NCBI RefSeq assembly: GCF_015999545.1
Contig: NZ_CP065546.1
Span: 682,001-746,000 of the forward strand
Direction of reading: 5' to 3'
DNA: 64,000 nt
Source: Lysinibacillus sp. JNUCC-52
GTDB lineage: Bacteria; Bacillota; Bacilli; Bacillales_A; Planococcaceae
The notes beneath the pieces were generated by a model. That model was not told the origin of the DNA, searched no databases, and was given only the letters and a program-made list of their open reading frames with translations. A program made the position numbers and the translations under genes. The first letter of the stretch is position 1; the number at the start of each line of letters is the position of its first letter. Of this stretch, positions 1 to 7,621 are shown piece by piece.

Positions 1-1260
1 GGTGGTAGACCTGGTATGATTTCAGCAGCTACAGGCGCAATGGCACTTGTAATAGCCCCATTAGTAAAAGATTACGGACTAAATTATTTACTAGCTGCCA
101 CAATTTTAACAGGCATTATTCAACTAATTTTTGGTATGTTAAAAATAGCAAAATTAATGAAATTCATTCCCAATGCTGTAATGATTGGCTTCGTTAATTC
201 ATTAGCTATTTTAATCTTTTTAGCACAAGTCCCTCAAATTATTGGAATGTCTACCATGACATATATCTTTGTCGCATTGACACTATTACTTTTGTATACT
301 TTACCACGTTATATTCAAGTAATACCAGCACCACTTATAGCAATCATCGTCTTAACTACTATCGCGATTTATAGTGGCGTTGATTTACGAACAATTGGTG
401 ATTTAGGTGTTATAACGCAAACGCTACCGACATTCGCCATTCCGAATGTGCCGTTCACGTTTGAAACATTAAAAATTATTTTCCCCTATTCGCTTGCATT
501 AGCCATCGTCGGTCTAATCGAATCTTTATTAACTGCCCAAATCGTGGATGACATGACGGGGACGGAAAGTGAAAAGAATAAAGAAGCGAGAGGACAAGGT
601 ATTGCTAATTTTATTAATGGATTTTTTGGAGGAATGGCTGGTTGTGCGATGATTGGTCAATCTGTCATTAATGTAAAGTCTGGTGGACGAGGGCGTTTTT
701 CAACCCTTATAGCTGGTTTATTTTTAATTTTTTTAATTCTCGTTTTAGGGGATTTAGTCGTCAAAATTCCTATGCCAGTATTAGTAGGCGTTATGATTAT
801 GGTATGTATCGGTACATTTGATTGGAATTCATTCAAGTATTTAGTGAAGGCCCCTCCTAGTGATGCAATTGTTATGCTAGTTACAGTGATCATCGTAGTA
901 TACACGCATGATTTATCGAAAGGCGTTATTGCAGGGGTTGTATTAAGTGCTATTTTCTTTGTAGTAAAAATTTCAACATTGAAAGTAGCAAAAAATGGAG
1001 ATATTTACAAAATAGAAGGTCCATTATTTTTTGCTGCCACACATAACTTCGTTCATTACTTCAAAAAAATTGAAAGCATAGATTCTAAAGTTACTATAGA
1101 TTTTAGCAATAGTCGACTATGGGATGATTCTGCTGTAGGTGCCTTGCATAAAGTAAAACATTTACTTCAAGCAAAAGGAATTAAAGTAGAAATAACAGGA
1201 CTCGATACTTCAAGTCAAAAATTAATAACTCGAATAGACAGTATAACTTCTTCTCACTAA
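1..1260 (+). CDS. SulP-family anion transporter with C-terminal STAS domain (5' partial)
   Basis: The reading frame is open from base 1, so the true start lies upstream of the window. The visible ~419 residues hold many hydrophobic segments followed by a soluble C-terminal STAS-like domain (about the last 95 residues, with [19 protein letters not shown]). This is the usual SulP order: a transport domain in the membrane and a cytoplasmic STAS domain. SulP proteins move sulfate, bicarbonate or other anions, and the substrate cannot be told here. A strong terminator follows directly, so this is the end of its transcript. The family call is firm; the specificity is unknown. Confidence 0.9.
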   Translation, partial: GGRPGMISAATGAMALVIAPLVKDYGLNYLLAATILTGIIQLIFGMLKIAKLMKFIPNAVMIGFVNSLAILIFLAQVPQIIGMSTMTYIFVALTLLLLYTLPRYIQVIPAPLIAIIVLTTIAIYSGVDLRTIGDLGVITQTLPTFAIPNVPFTFETLKIIFPYSLALAIVGLIESLLTAQIVDDMTGTESEKNKEARGQGIANFINGFFGGMAGCAMIGQSVINVKSGGRGRFSTLIAGLFLIFLILVLGDLVVKIPMPVLVGVMIMVCIGTFDWNSFKYLVKAPPSDAIVMLVTVIIVVYTHDLSKGVIAGVVLSAIFFVVKISTLKVAKNGDIYKIEGPLFFAATHNFVHYFKKIESIDSKVTIDFSNSRLWDDSAVGALHKVKHLLQAKGIKVEITGLDTSSQKLITRIDSITSSH

Positions 1261-1264
1261 AGAC

Positions 1265-1308
1265 CCAAGGAATTCCTGCTTACTTTTGCGGAATTCCTTG
1301 TTTATTTT
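1265..1308 (+). terminator. Intrinsic terminator after the SulP gene
   Basis: An 11-bp perfect inverted repeat, CAAGGAATTCC / GGAATTCCTTG, is followed by TTTATTTTCTT. It lies 5 bp past the stop codon. Its 3' arm contains GCGGAATTCC, which resembles the core of the tandem array that begins immediately after it. Confidence 0.85.
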
Positions 1309-2018
1309 CTTCCGCGGGATTACTCCTTCCTTCCGCGGGATTATGCATCTCTTTCGCGGAATTACACCTCTCTTCCGCGGAATTACTCCTCCCTTTCGCG
1401 GAATTACTCCTCAGACGCGGGATTATACTTCCCTTCCGCGGAATTACACCTCTTTCGCGGAATTCTACCTTCCTTCCGCGGAATTACTACTCCCTTTCGC
1501 GGAATTACTCCTCAGACGCGGGATTATACTTCCCTTCCGCGGAATTACTACTCCCTTTCGCGGGATTCTACCTTCCTTCCGCGGAATTACTACTCCCTTT
1601 CGCGGAATTACTACTCCCTTCCGAGGGATTACACCTTCCTTTCGCGGGATTCTACCTGCCTGCCGCGGGATTACTCCTTCCTTTCGCGGAATTACGCCTC
1701 TCTTCCGCGGGATTCTACCTCTCTTCCGCGGAATTACTACTCCCTTCCGAGGGATTACACCTTCCTTTCGCGGGATTCTACCTGCCTGCCGCGGGATTAC
1801 TCTTCTCTTCCGCGGAATTACACCTCAGACGCGGGATTACTCCTTCCTTTCGCGGAATTATACCTCTCTTCCGCGGAATTCTACCTTCCTTCCGCGGGAT
1901 TACTCTTCTCTTCCGCGGAATTACACCTCAGACGCGGGATTACACCTCCCTTTCGCGGAATTCTACCCATCTTCCGCGGGATTACGCCTCAGACACGGAA
2001 TTCAACCTTCCTTCCGCG
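1309..2018. repeat. Intergenic tandem array, 21-bp period, about 33 units, core CGCGGRATT
   Basis: Cores of the form CGCGG(G/A)ATTAC or CGCGGAATTCTAC recur at 1314, 1335, 1356, 1377 and 1398, exactly 21 bp apart. An occasional 19-bp unit (the 'agac' variant, for example the one leading to 1417) shifts the phase. The array runs to about 2017. Because 21 is a multiple of three and units lack stops, the whole array is open in one frame and would encode FRGIT-type heptapeptides. It has no convincing ribosome binding site and the sequence varies like a non-coding repeat, so I do not call a protein. It fills the gap between the SulP terminator and the AarF gene. Confidence 0.9.
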
Positions 2019-2118
2019 AATATTAAATAATTACATTCATCTCATTTTTAACAATATTTGGTGTATGATTTAAGTATTGTTTATTAATTACCAAATTGAT
2101 AAAACTGGGGGATATAGC

Positions 2119-3738
2119 ATGAAAAATAGGAAAAGCTGGTTTCGAATGTGGAAAATCCTATCCTTTGCATTTTCCATGATTATTCAAGTTTATTGGTATC
2201 GCTTTAGAAAAAAATCGGATGCACAATGGGAATTGTTATGGGAAAAGCTTGGTCGACAATTTCGCCAGACACTATTTGAGCTGGAAGGTGTATTAATTAA
2301 AGTTGGGCAACTTTTAAGTATTCGTGAAGACTTACTGCCAAAAAGTTTTATTAGTCAAATTCAAGATTTAGTTGATCAAGTACCTCCCTCTCCTTGGGAA
2401 GATATTCAATGTGTATTGGAAAAGGAATGGGGCAAACCGATAGACAATGTGCTTCTTTCCATCGAGCCAAAGGCAGTGGCTTCTGCCTCTATTGGTGAAG
2501 TTTATCGCGGAAGGCTAAAAGACGGAACAAATGTAGCTATTAAAGTACAACGGCCATCCATCCCATCAATTATGCGAACTGATTTTCGTTCATTAGCCAT
2601 TATTATTTCATTTGCTCAATATTTTGCTCCTATTCCAAAAGGATTTATTAATTTTAGAATGCTCTTTAATGAACTCAAATCTGTTATAGGACGTGAATTG
2701 GATTTCAAAAAAGAGTTAGATACAATGAAGCATTTCAGAGAACGCTTTGAAGACATCTATCAGCTTACGATTCCTACTGCTTATCCCGATATTAGTACAT
2801 CACAAGTATTAGTAATGGATTGGATAGATGGTGTTAGAATAACTGATAGTGTATTTTTATCAACAAATCAAATTGATAAAGAAGTTTTATCAAAGCAATT
2901 ATTGCGCGCCTTCTTGCCTCAATGGTTAGAGGCGGGCATGTTTCATGCGGATCCACATGCTGGAAATGTTTTAGTAAAGGCAGATGGTACAATTGTACTT
3001 CTTGATTTTGGAATGGTAGGCGAAATATCAAGAAAAGATGCAGCTAATTTCCAAAATTTAATGCAGGCCATTTTTCTGAAAAATTATGCACAAGCAGCAG
3101 AGACATTAAAGAGTTTAGGTTTTTTACTACCAGGAGCAGATTTGAAAGTCATTGAAAATCTACTTAAGGAAGTACTCTTATTAGATGTAAATAAGGTAAA
3201 AGAAATGGACTTATTCGCCGTCAAAAAAGAAATGAACGACATTTTAAAACTACTTCCTATACAAGTACCTACACGATTTATTTTTTTAGGCCGCTCCTTT
3301 GTGACAATTGAAGGTTTACTGTTAACCATAAATCCAGAAAAAGAAATTTTAGATATCATTAAACCAGTATTTACTGATTGGGTAAAGCAAGGAAGCTCAA
3401 ATAATTGGAAGTCTGTATTACAATGGCTCAATGCGTTACCGATTTTTAAAGTATTTCATTCTTTATACGATCTCGTGGAAACACCCCAGCGCTTATTAAT
3501 CCAAAAGGAAAATTTGCAGTACAGAGAATTTGTCTTTTCCGTCTATGAAAATCAAAAAAGGCAAATTTTCATATTAACTGTTTTAGCATTAGTCGGTATT
3601 TTCGTTGGCAAGTATTTGCATTATGCAATAGTGTATAAAGCATCCGCTGTGTTATTGTCACTCTCCATTCCTTTATATATTGTGAGTAGTTGGAGGCAAC
3701 GAAAATGGTTAAAACGTATGTATAACAAAGCATTGTAA
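2119..3738 (+). CDS. AarF/ABC1/UbiB-family atypical kinase-like protein
   Basis: The product is 539 residues from the ATG at 2119, chosen over an upstream in-frame start at 2077 because GGGGGAT sits just before it. Family marks are KVGQ near residue 61 (the KxGQ motif), the ASASIG loop near 121 replacing a normal P-loop, VAIKVQRP with the conserved lysine near 142, HADPHAGN, and LLDFGM as the metal-binding motif. Two hydrophobic segments close the C-terminus. UbiB/ADCK members are membrane-associated ATPases linked to quinone or lipid metabolism. In a menaquinone user the exact role is unknown. It stands alone between the repeat array and a terminator. Confidence 0.88.
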   Translation: MKNRKSWFRMWKILSFAFSMIIQVYWYRFRKKSDAQWELLWEKLGRQFRQTLFELEGVLIKVGQLLSIREDLLPKSFISQIQDLVDQVPPSPWEDIQCVLEKEWGKPIDNVLLSIEPKAVASASIGEVYRGRLKDGTNVAIKVQRPSIPSIMRTDFRSLAIIISFAQYFAPIPKGFINFRMLFNELKSVIGRELDFKKELDTMKHFRERFEDIYQLTIPTAYPDISTSQVLVMDWIDGVRITDSVFLSTNQIDKEVLSKQLLRAFLPQWLEAGMFHADPHAGNVLVKADGTIVLLDFGMVGEISRKDAANFQNLMQAIFLKNYAQAAETLKSLGFLLPGADLKVIENLLKEVLLLDVNKVKEMDLFAVKKEMNDILKLLPIQVPTRFIFLGRSFVTIEGLLLTINPEKEILDIIKPVFTDWVKQGSSNNWKSVLQWLNALPIFKVFHSLYDLVETPQRLLIQKENLQYREFVFSVYENQKRQIFILTVLALVGIFVGKYLHYAIVYKASAVLLSLSIPLYIVSSWRQRKWLKRMYNKAL

Positions 3739-3770
3739 AAAACAGCGCCCATTCGCAGTGCATGAGTATT

Positions 3771-3799
3771 GCCTCCTAAAGTTTAGGAGGCATATTTTA
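3771..3799 (+). terminator. Intrinsic terminator after the AarF-like gene
   Basis: GCCTCCTAAA / TTTAGGAGGC hairpin at 3771-3791 followed by ATATTTTATTT. It lies about 30 bp past the stop. Confidence 0.75.
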
Positions 3800-3908
3800 T
3801 TTCTGTTCGCCACGTTTTCCTATCTGTCTTTCCCTCTCTATCTATAGTTCTATATTCTTTCAATGTCTCATAAATTGACTAAAATACCGAATAAGGAGAA
3901 CTGTAAAT

Positions 3909-4127
3909 ATGCATGTTGTTCATTTTTATGAAAATAAGTCCTCAATTTTAAATCAGTTATTAATACGCATTCCCACTGTGGATGAAAACCTCCAACTAAA
4001 AGGTCGGAAGGCAAAAGTAATCGATGTTATTCAAATCGATGAGCGACAGTATCATGTATTTGTGTTGTTTGAAAAAATACCGAAAAAACAACCTCTATCA
4101 AAAGATTTAGGGAAGAAAAAGAGATAA
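3909..4127 (+). CDS. Small conserved-looking hypothetical protein, 72 aa
   Basis: The start has a good ribosome binding site, AAGGAG, 8 bp before the ATG. The product is small, soluble and basic at its C-terminus (it ends KDLGKKKR). I do not recognise a family. The middle part reads like a short beta-rich fold (KAKVIDVIQIDERQYHVFVLFEKI). The stop codon lies in the loop of its own terminator hairpin, which supports a real monocistronic gene. Function unknown. Confidence 0.65.
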   Translation: MHVVHFYENKSSILNQLLIRIPTVDENLQLKGRKAKVIDVIQIDERQYHVFVLFEKIPKKQPLSKDLGKKKR

Positions 4128-4142
4128 TTTCTTCCCTATTTC
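4108..4142 (+). terminator. Terminator overlapping the end of the 72-aa gene
   Basis: Perfect 11-bp arms TAGGGAAGAAA (4108-4118) and TTTCTTCCCTA (4128-4138), with the TAA stop at 4125-4127 in the loop. The T-tail is weak, so it is moderate as a terminator. Confidence 0.6.
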
Positions 4143-4247
4143 CATAGGCGAAAAAGTTTATGAGCAGACAAAACGGGTAAGTTATAATATACTCACAAAC
4201 CACATTGCGATTAATTCTCATTTAATCTAATTTATTAAGCAGAACAA

Positions 4248-4282
4248 TTGACTTTTTAATTGATAACAATTATCATTATCAT
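4248..4282 (+). promoter_or_regulatory. Sigma-A promoter overlapped by a Fur box
   Basis: TTGACT (4248-4253) and TATCAT (4271-4276) are separated by 17 bp. A 19-bp stretch at 4262-4280 matches 16 of 19 bases of the classical Fur consensus (GATAAtgATaATCATTATC, lower case marking the mismatches). The box covers the -10 region, so Fur with iron should block transcription. It drives the small transcript and/or the fumC gene that follow. Confidence 0.8.
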
Positions 4283-4388
4283 ATAGATTTTTTCTCTAGT
4301 TTGTTTATTTCAGAATCCCCCCTTATTTTTTGAAATAAGCATGCATTAAACGGATATTCTTACATCAGACTAAGAATATCCGTTTTTT
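4283..4388 (+). ncRNA. Candidate Fur-regulated small RNA (FsrA-like) or fumC leader
   Basis: A transcript from the Fur-boxed promoter would start near 4283 and stop at a perfect terminator ending at 4388, giving about 105 nt. It has no plausible ORF. It carries a run of six cytosines (4317-4322), a small hairpin CTTATTT/AAATAAG right after it, and the terminator. Bacillus subtilis FsrA is a Fur-repressed sRNA of similar size that uses C-rich unpaired stretches to block ribosome binding sites of iron-rich enzymes. The match is in architecture only; homology has not been tested. The alternative is an attenuated leader of fumC. Confidence 0.55.
4349..4388 (+). terminator. Perfect intrinsic terminator between Fur-boxed promoter and fumC
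   Basis: Fourteen-base perfect arms AACGGATATTCTTA (4349-4362) and TAAGAATATCCGTT (4371-4384), loop CATCAGAC, tail TTTTTT. It ends 29 bp before the fumC start. Confidence 0.9.
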
Positions 4389-4417
4389 CATTACATATAT
4401 CGAAGGAGCTGTTATAA

Positions 4418-5806
4418 ATGGATTTTCGTATCGAAAAAGACACTATGGGTGAAATTAAAGTACCTGCCAACAAAATATGGGGAGCACAAACTCAACGTAG
4501 TAAGGAAAACTTCCAAATTGGCACTGAGCATATGCCTATTGAATTAATTCAAGCAATGGCTATTCTAAAGAAAAGTGCAGCAATTGCGAACAATAAATTA
4601 GGAAAGCTTTCAGATATTAAGGCAAATGCGATTGTGCAAGCTGCAGATGAAGTTTTAAACGGTCAATGGGATGACCAATTCCCTCTTGTTGTATGGCAAA
4701 CAGGTAGTGGCACACAATCCAACATGAATGTAAATGAGGTTATTGCGCATCGTGCAAATCAAATTTTACAAGACGCTGGTGAATCAGACCGCATCCATCC
4801 AAATGATGATGTCAATAAATCACAAAGCTCCAACGATACGTTTCCTACGGCGTTGCATATCGCAGCTGTACTAAAAGTAGAAGATTATTTACTACCTCGC
4901 CTTCGCTTACTAAAAGCTACCTTGGATGAAAAGGCTGAGAATTTCAAAGATATTATTAAAATCGGACGTACTCATTTACAAGACGCTACTCCACTGACTT
5001 TAGGTCAAGAGATAAGTGGCTGGTCAGCAATGCTAGGTAAATCTGAGCAAATGATTAAACATAATGTTGAATATATGAAGGAGCTTGCAATTGGCGGTAC
5101 GGCTGTCGGTACTGGTATTAATGCACATCCTGAATTCGGCGATCGAGTAGCAGCTGAAATTAGCGAGCTGACAGGAAAACAATTTACATCTGCAGCAAAT
5201 AAGTTCCATGCACTAACAAGTCATGATGAAGCTGTCGTGGCGCATGGCGCATTAAAAGCACTCGCAGCGGACTTAATGAAAATTGCGAATGATGTACGTT
5301 GGTTAGCAAGTGGTCCTCGTTCTGGTATCGGTGAAATTACCATTCCAGAAAATGAACCAGGCTCATCCATTATGCCAGGTAAAGTAAATCCAACGCAAAG
5401 TGAAGCGATGACAATGGTCGTGACACAAGTCGTTGGAAATGATGCAACGATTGCCTTTGCCGCTTCACAAGGGAATTTTGAGCTCAATGTTTTTAAACCA
5501 GTCATTATCTATAATTTCTTACAGTCAACTCGCCTCCTAGCCGATACGATGAAATCATTCAATGATAACTGTGCGATTGGTATCGAACCAAATATTGAAG
5601 TGCTTGATCATAACCTGCAAAACTCCTTAATGCTAGTCACTGCATTAAATCCTTATATTGGCTATGAGAATGCAGCAAAAATTGCGAAAAAAGCACATAA
5701 AGAAGGCACTACATTAAAAGAAGCTGCTATTGCTTCTGGTTTGTTAACTGAAGAACAATTTAATGAATATGTTGACCCAGCTACGATGATTTATCCAAAC
5801 GCTTAA
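4418..5806 (+). CDS. fumC: Fumarate hydratase, class II (iron-independent)
   Basis: 462 residues, the usual length for FumC/CitG. The fumarase/aspartase signature [11 protein letters not shown] is present, as are [11 protein letters not shown] and [10 protein letters not shown], which build the active site at the tetramer interface. It interconverts fumarate and malate in the cytoplasmic TCA cycle without an iron-sulfur cluster. The start has GAAGGAGCTG 8-9 bp upstream. No separate promoter is evident in the 29 bp between the upstream terminator and the gene. Expression may therefore depend on read-through from the Fur-controlled promoter at 4248, which would fit an iron-free enzyme. A terminator follows. 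Confidence 0.97.
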   Translation: MDFRIEKDTMGEIKVPANKIWGAQTQRSKENFQIGTEHMPIELIQAMAILKKSAAIANNKLGKLSDIKANAIVQAADEVLNGQWDDQFPLVVWQTGSGTQSNMNVNEVIAHRANQILQDAGESDRIHPNDDVNKSQSSNDTFPTALHIAAVLKVEDYLLPRLRLLKATLDEKAENFKDIIKIGRTHLQDATPLTLGQEISGWSAMLGKSEQMIKHNVEYMKELAIGGTAVGTGINAHPEFGDRVAAEISELTGKQFTSAANKFHALTSHDEAVVAHGALKALAADLMKIANDVRWLASGPRSGIGEITIPENEPGSSIMPGKVNPTQSEAMTMVVTQVVGNDATIAFAASQGNFELNVFKPVIIYNFLQSTRLLADTMKSFNDNCAIGIEPNIEVLDHNLQNSLMLVTALNPYIGYENAAKIAKKAHKEGTTLKEAAIASGLLTEEQFNEYVDPATMIYPNA

Positions 5807-5842
5807 TGTTATAAGTGTGGGACAACGGAGCTAACTACACAT

Positions 5843-5875
5843 AAAAAAGCCTTGATATTACATCAAGGCTTTTTT
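5843..5875 (+). terminator. Terminator after fumC
   Basis: AAAGCCTTGAT / ATCAAGGCTTT hairpin with TTTTT tail. A-rich on its left side, so it may also stop minus-strand transcription. Confidence 0.85.
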
Positions 5876-5909
5876 CTCTGTCAGAAATTCCACTATAAGA
5901 CGTGACTTG

Positions 5910-6098
5910 CTATGTAATTTTATAAAGAATAAGAGCTGTGTAAACACTATGCTTATCATAAAAAGTATATGTAGAATACTTAATATCGACAAAGTCTCCT
6001 TCTGGTAAATCATATAAAAATTTATTAATCATGTTTTCAAGCGTATCTTTATCTCTAGCCTCAAGTATGTTCGTTCTTAATCGTGCCACTTTAATCAC
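5910..6098 (-). CDS. Cse60-like small sporulation protein
   Basis: Up to 62 residues from a GTG at 6098. A second GTG at 6089 is better spaced from GAGGTGAT and may be the real start. The pattern DTLENMINKFL ... DFVDIKYSTY ... YTALILYK resembles the Cse60 family of ~60-residue Bacillus sporulation proteins (under a sporulation sigma factor in B. subtilis). This is from memory of the family, not a search. The molecular role of Cse60 is unknown. It is convergent with fumC. Confidence 0.6.
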   Translation of the reverse strand: MIKVARLRTNILEARDKDTLENMINKFLYDLPEGDFVDIKYSTYTFYDKHSVYTALILYKIT

Positions 6099-6207
6099 CT
6101 CGCTGCATTCATCATATATTAAATGTCTATATTTGCCAATACTATAGATTGAATATAAATGATAGGAAGCTAAGAGCCTGACTACACAAATCAGACTCTT
6201 AACTAAA

Positions 6208-6849
6208 CTATTGATGCAGCTCTAATCGTTTTTGTTTAAGTGAATTCCAAATTTTTATCGATGCTGCGAATACAAAAATTAGTGAAACAATTACGAACAC
6301 TAAACCAACTGTATATTCATGAAGGTTACTGCCCATATAACTATATAGAATCCTTAATGGGGTACTCGCAATAATCACAGTAAAAATGTAAGTTGAATAC
6401 TTAATCCCTACAGATGCGGACAAAAAACAAATCACATCTGCTGGTGCTATTGGACATATGACGCCTATTGCTAAAAATTTGTAATTGTACGTTTCTAATA
6501 AATTATTCAAGTCGGGGTACCTATTTTCTAAATATTTATTTAGCCTATTCCCCGCAAAGCTTTTTGAAAGTATATAGACGAACGTTTCGCTCAATACAAT
6601 GCCTACAGTTGATAACATGAAAGCCTCAATAGGTTGGAAACAAACTCCCCCCAAAATCATTAGTGTTGTACCTGGAATAAGCAATATCAGTCTAATTATC
6701 CAAAGGCCAATAAACAATAAGTATGCATAATTTTTATTGGCCGAAATCAAATCATTTAGTGCATTCAAATTAAGTGGCAGTAACTGAAAATGCTTTAATA
6801 TATAAATGAATACGAACCAAATTGCAATTATGAGCAGTTTCTTTGTCAT
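6208..6849 (-). CDS. TVP38/TMEM64 (VTT domain, DedA-like) membrane protein
   Basis: 213 residues from the ATG at 6849, preceded by GAGGAG. A longer in-frame reading to 6945 lacks a ribosome site and is rejected. There are five to six hydrophobic segments. The VTT/SNARE-associated core is visible around LIPGTTLMILGGVCF and RLNKYLENRYPDLNNLLETYNYKFLAIGVICPIAPADVICFLSASVG. The family is proposed to move or scramble lipids and undecaprenyl phosphate carriers. Its promoter region carries the motif TTAAGGATTCTTAA, also found upstream of the neighbouring decayed methyltransferase, suggesting shared control by a response regulator. Confidence 0.85.
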   Translation of the reverse strand: MTKKLLIIAIWFVFIYILKHFQLLPLNLNALNDLISANKNYAYLLFIGLWIIRLILLIPGTTLMILGGVCFQPIEAFMLSTVGIVLSETFVYILSKSFAGNRLNKYLENRYPDLNNLLETYNYKFLAIGVICPIAPADVICFLSASVGIKYSTYIFTVIIASTPLRILYSYMGSNLHEYTVGLVFVIVSLIFVFAASIKIWNSLKQKRLELHQ

Positions 6850-6922
6850 TTCTACACTCTCCTCAACACTTTCAATAAACACATAATAAGAATTAAATAT
6901 TAAGAAATACGCGTTGAAATCA

Positions 6923-6936
6923 TTAAGGATTCTTAA
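6923..6936. promoter_or_regulatory. Near-palindromic box upstream of the TVP38 gene (copy 1)
   Basis: TTAAGGATTCTTAA, an inverted repeat TTAAG-gatt-CTTAA, about 75 bp upstream of the TVP38 start. A second copy differing at one base is at 7488-7501. Likely a binding site for a shared regulator. Confidence 0.45.
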
Positions 6937-6991
6937 GATGAGCAATATATACTTATGTCAATGTATGATAAATTAGGTTGCACAGTGATTA

Positions 6992-7225
6992 TTAAAAGTC
7001 GAGACTAAAAAAGAGATGTATTGGCATGCACATCTCCTGCTTCTTCATTAATTTATTCTCCTCAATAGGGAGCATCACAATAAACGTTATCCAGCTATCC
7101 TTGTATACCGCGCGTAAATCCACATGATGAAGTTCAATGATTCTTTTAGAAATAGACAATCCAAGACCAGTACCTTTTGCGTCCATTCTTGCTTTATCCC
7201 CTCTAAAAAAACGTACAAACATTAT
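6992..7225 (-). pseudogene. Remnant of a sensor histidine kinase (C-terminal end of the ATPase domain)
   Basis: Only the end of a HATPase domain is left: FVRFFRGDKARMDAKG then GTGLGLSISKRIIELHH (the G2 box) and a final strand ITFIVMLPIEE. The sensor region, the HisKA domain with its histidine, the N box and the G1 box are missing. The fragment is joined at about 7225 to the start of a methyltransferase gene that reads in the same direction, as expected for a deletion that removed the middle of a methyltransferase/two-component cluster. It cannot function as a kinase. The exact junction is estimated from where family-like residues change, plus or minus ~10 bp. Confidence 0.75.
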
Positions 7226-7413
7226 TAGAGTTTCTTTTTTCAAGCAATTTTTCTGTGAATACCTGTATCTGGCCCAGATACAACAATATATTTTGCTACT
7301 TTAAAATCAATTTTTTCAATCATTTTATCACCGAGAAAACTTGAGCTTGGAAGAATGGCTCCAATTGTTTTTGGATTTGCGAAAAATTGAGTTAAGAAAG
7401 AAAGGTTTTTCAC
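7226..7413 (-). pseudogene. Truncated, frameshifted SAM-dependent (phospholipid-type) methyltransferase
   Basis: From a GTG at 7413, preceded by GAGGTGA, the frame reads VKNLSFLTQFFANPKTIGAI then LPSSSFLGDKMIEKIDF. That is the usual start of small Rossmann methyltransferases related to rRNA adenine dimethylases and PmtA. The SAM-binding motif reads VSGPDTG where E/Y-GPGTG is expected. Just after it the reading moves to another frame, giving VFTEKLLEKRNSNN. The gene then ends in the histidine kinase fragment. So it has a frameshift, a damaged motif I and a 3' truncation. The promoter and ribosome site look intact. Confidence 0.7.
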
Positions 7414-7430
7414 ACTTATTCACCTCAGTA

Positions 7431-7464
7431 GTTTGAATTGATATAGATACTTTAAAATTCAAAC
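7431..7464. promoter_or_regulatory. Inverted repeat in the decayed methyltransferase leader
   Basis: GTTTGAATT (7431-7439) and AATTCAAAC (7456-7464) form 9-bp perfect arms 16 bp apart, just upstream of the ribosome site. Could be an operator left from the original regulatory region. Confidence 0.35.
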
Positions 7465-7487
7465 CTTAAGAGGATATATCGAAAATT

Positions 7488-7501
7488 CTAAGAATCCTTA
7501 A
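7488..7501. promoter_or_regulatory. Near-palindromic box upstream of the decayed methyltransferase (copy 2)
   Basis: CTAAGAATCCTTAA, 13 of 14 bases identical to the reverse complement of the box at 6923-6936. It lies ~75 bp upstream of the methyltransferase start, about the same distance as copy 1 from its gene. Confidence 0.45.
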
Positions 7502-7555
7502 CATTTCTTTTCATTACCTATAAGACGATTTAATTCGTTTAAAGCAAATAAAAAA

Positions 7556-7593
7556 GAACAGTATTAGAACTTCCTTCTCTTCTAACACTGTTC
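7556..7593 (-). terminator. Terminator of the MBL hydrolase unit
   Basis: Arms GAACAGTATTAGAA and TTCTAACACTGTTC (one mismatch), followed on the minus strand by a T-run (A-run at 7550-7555). Confidence 0.8.
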
Positions 7594-7621
7594 CATATTT
7601 ATTTTTGTAAAAATTATTTCA

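Noticed and set aside
1286-2026. A 246-codon open frame of FRGIT heptapeptides
   Set aside because: It is a by-product of a 21-bp DNA repeat without stops; no ribosome site, starts inside the SulP terminator, and homologous arrays elsewhere are not coding.
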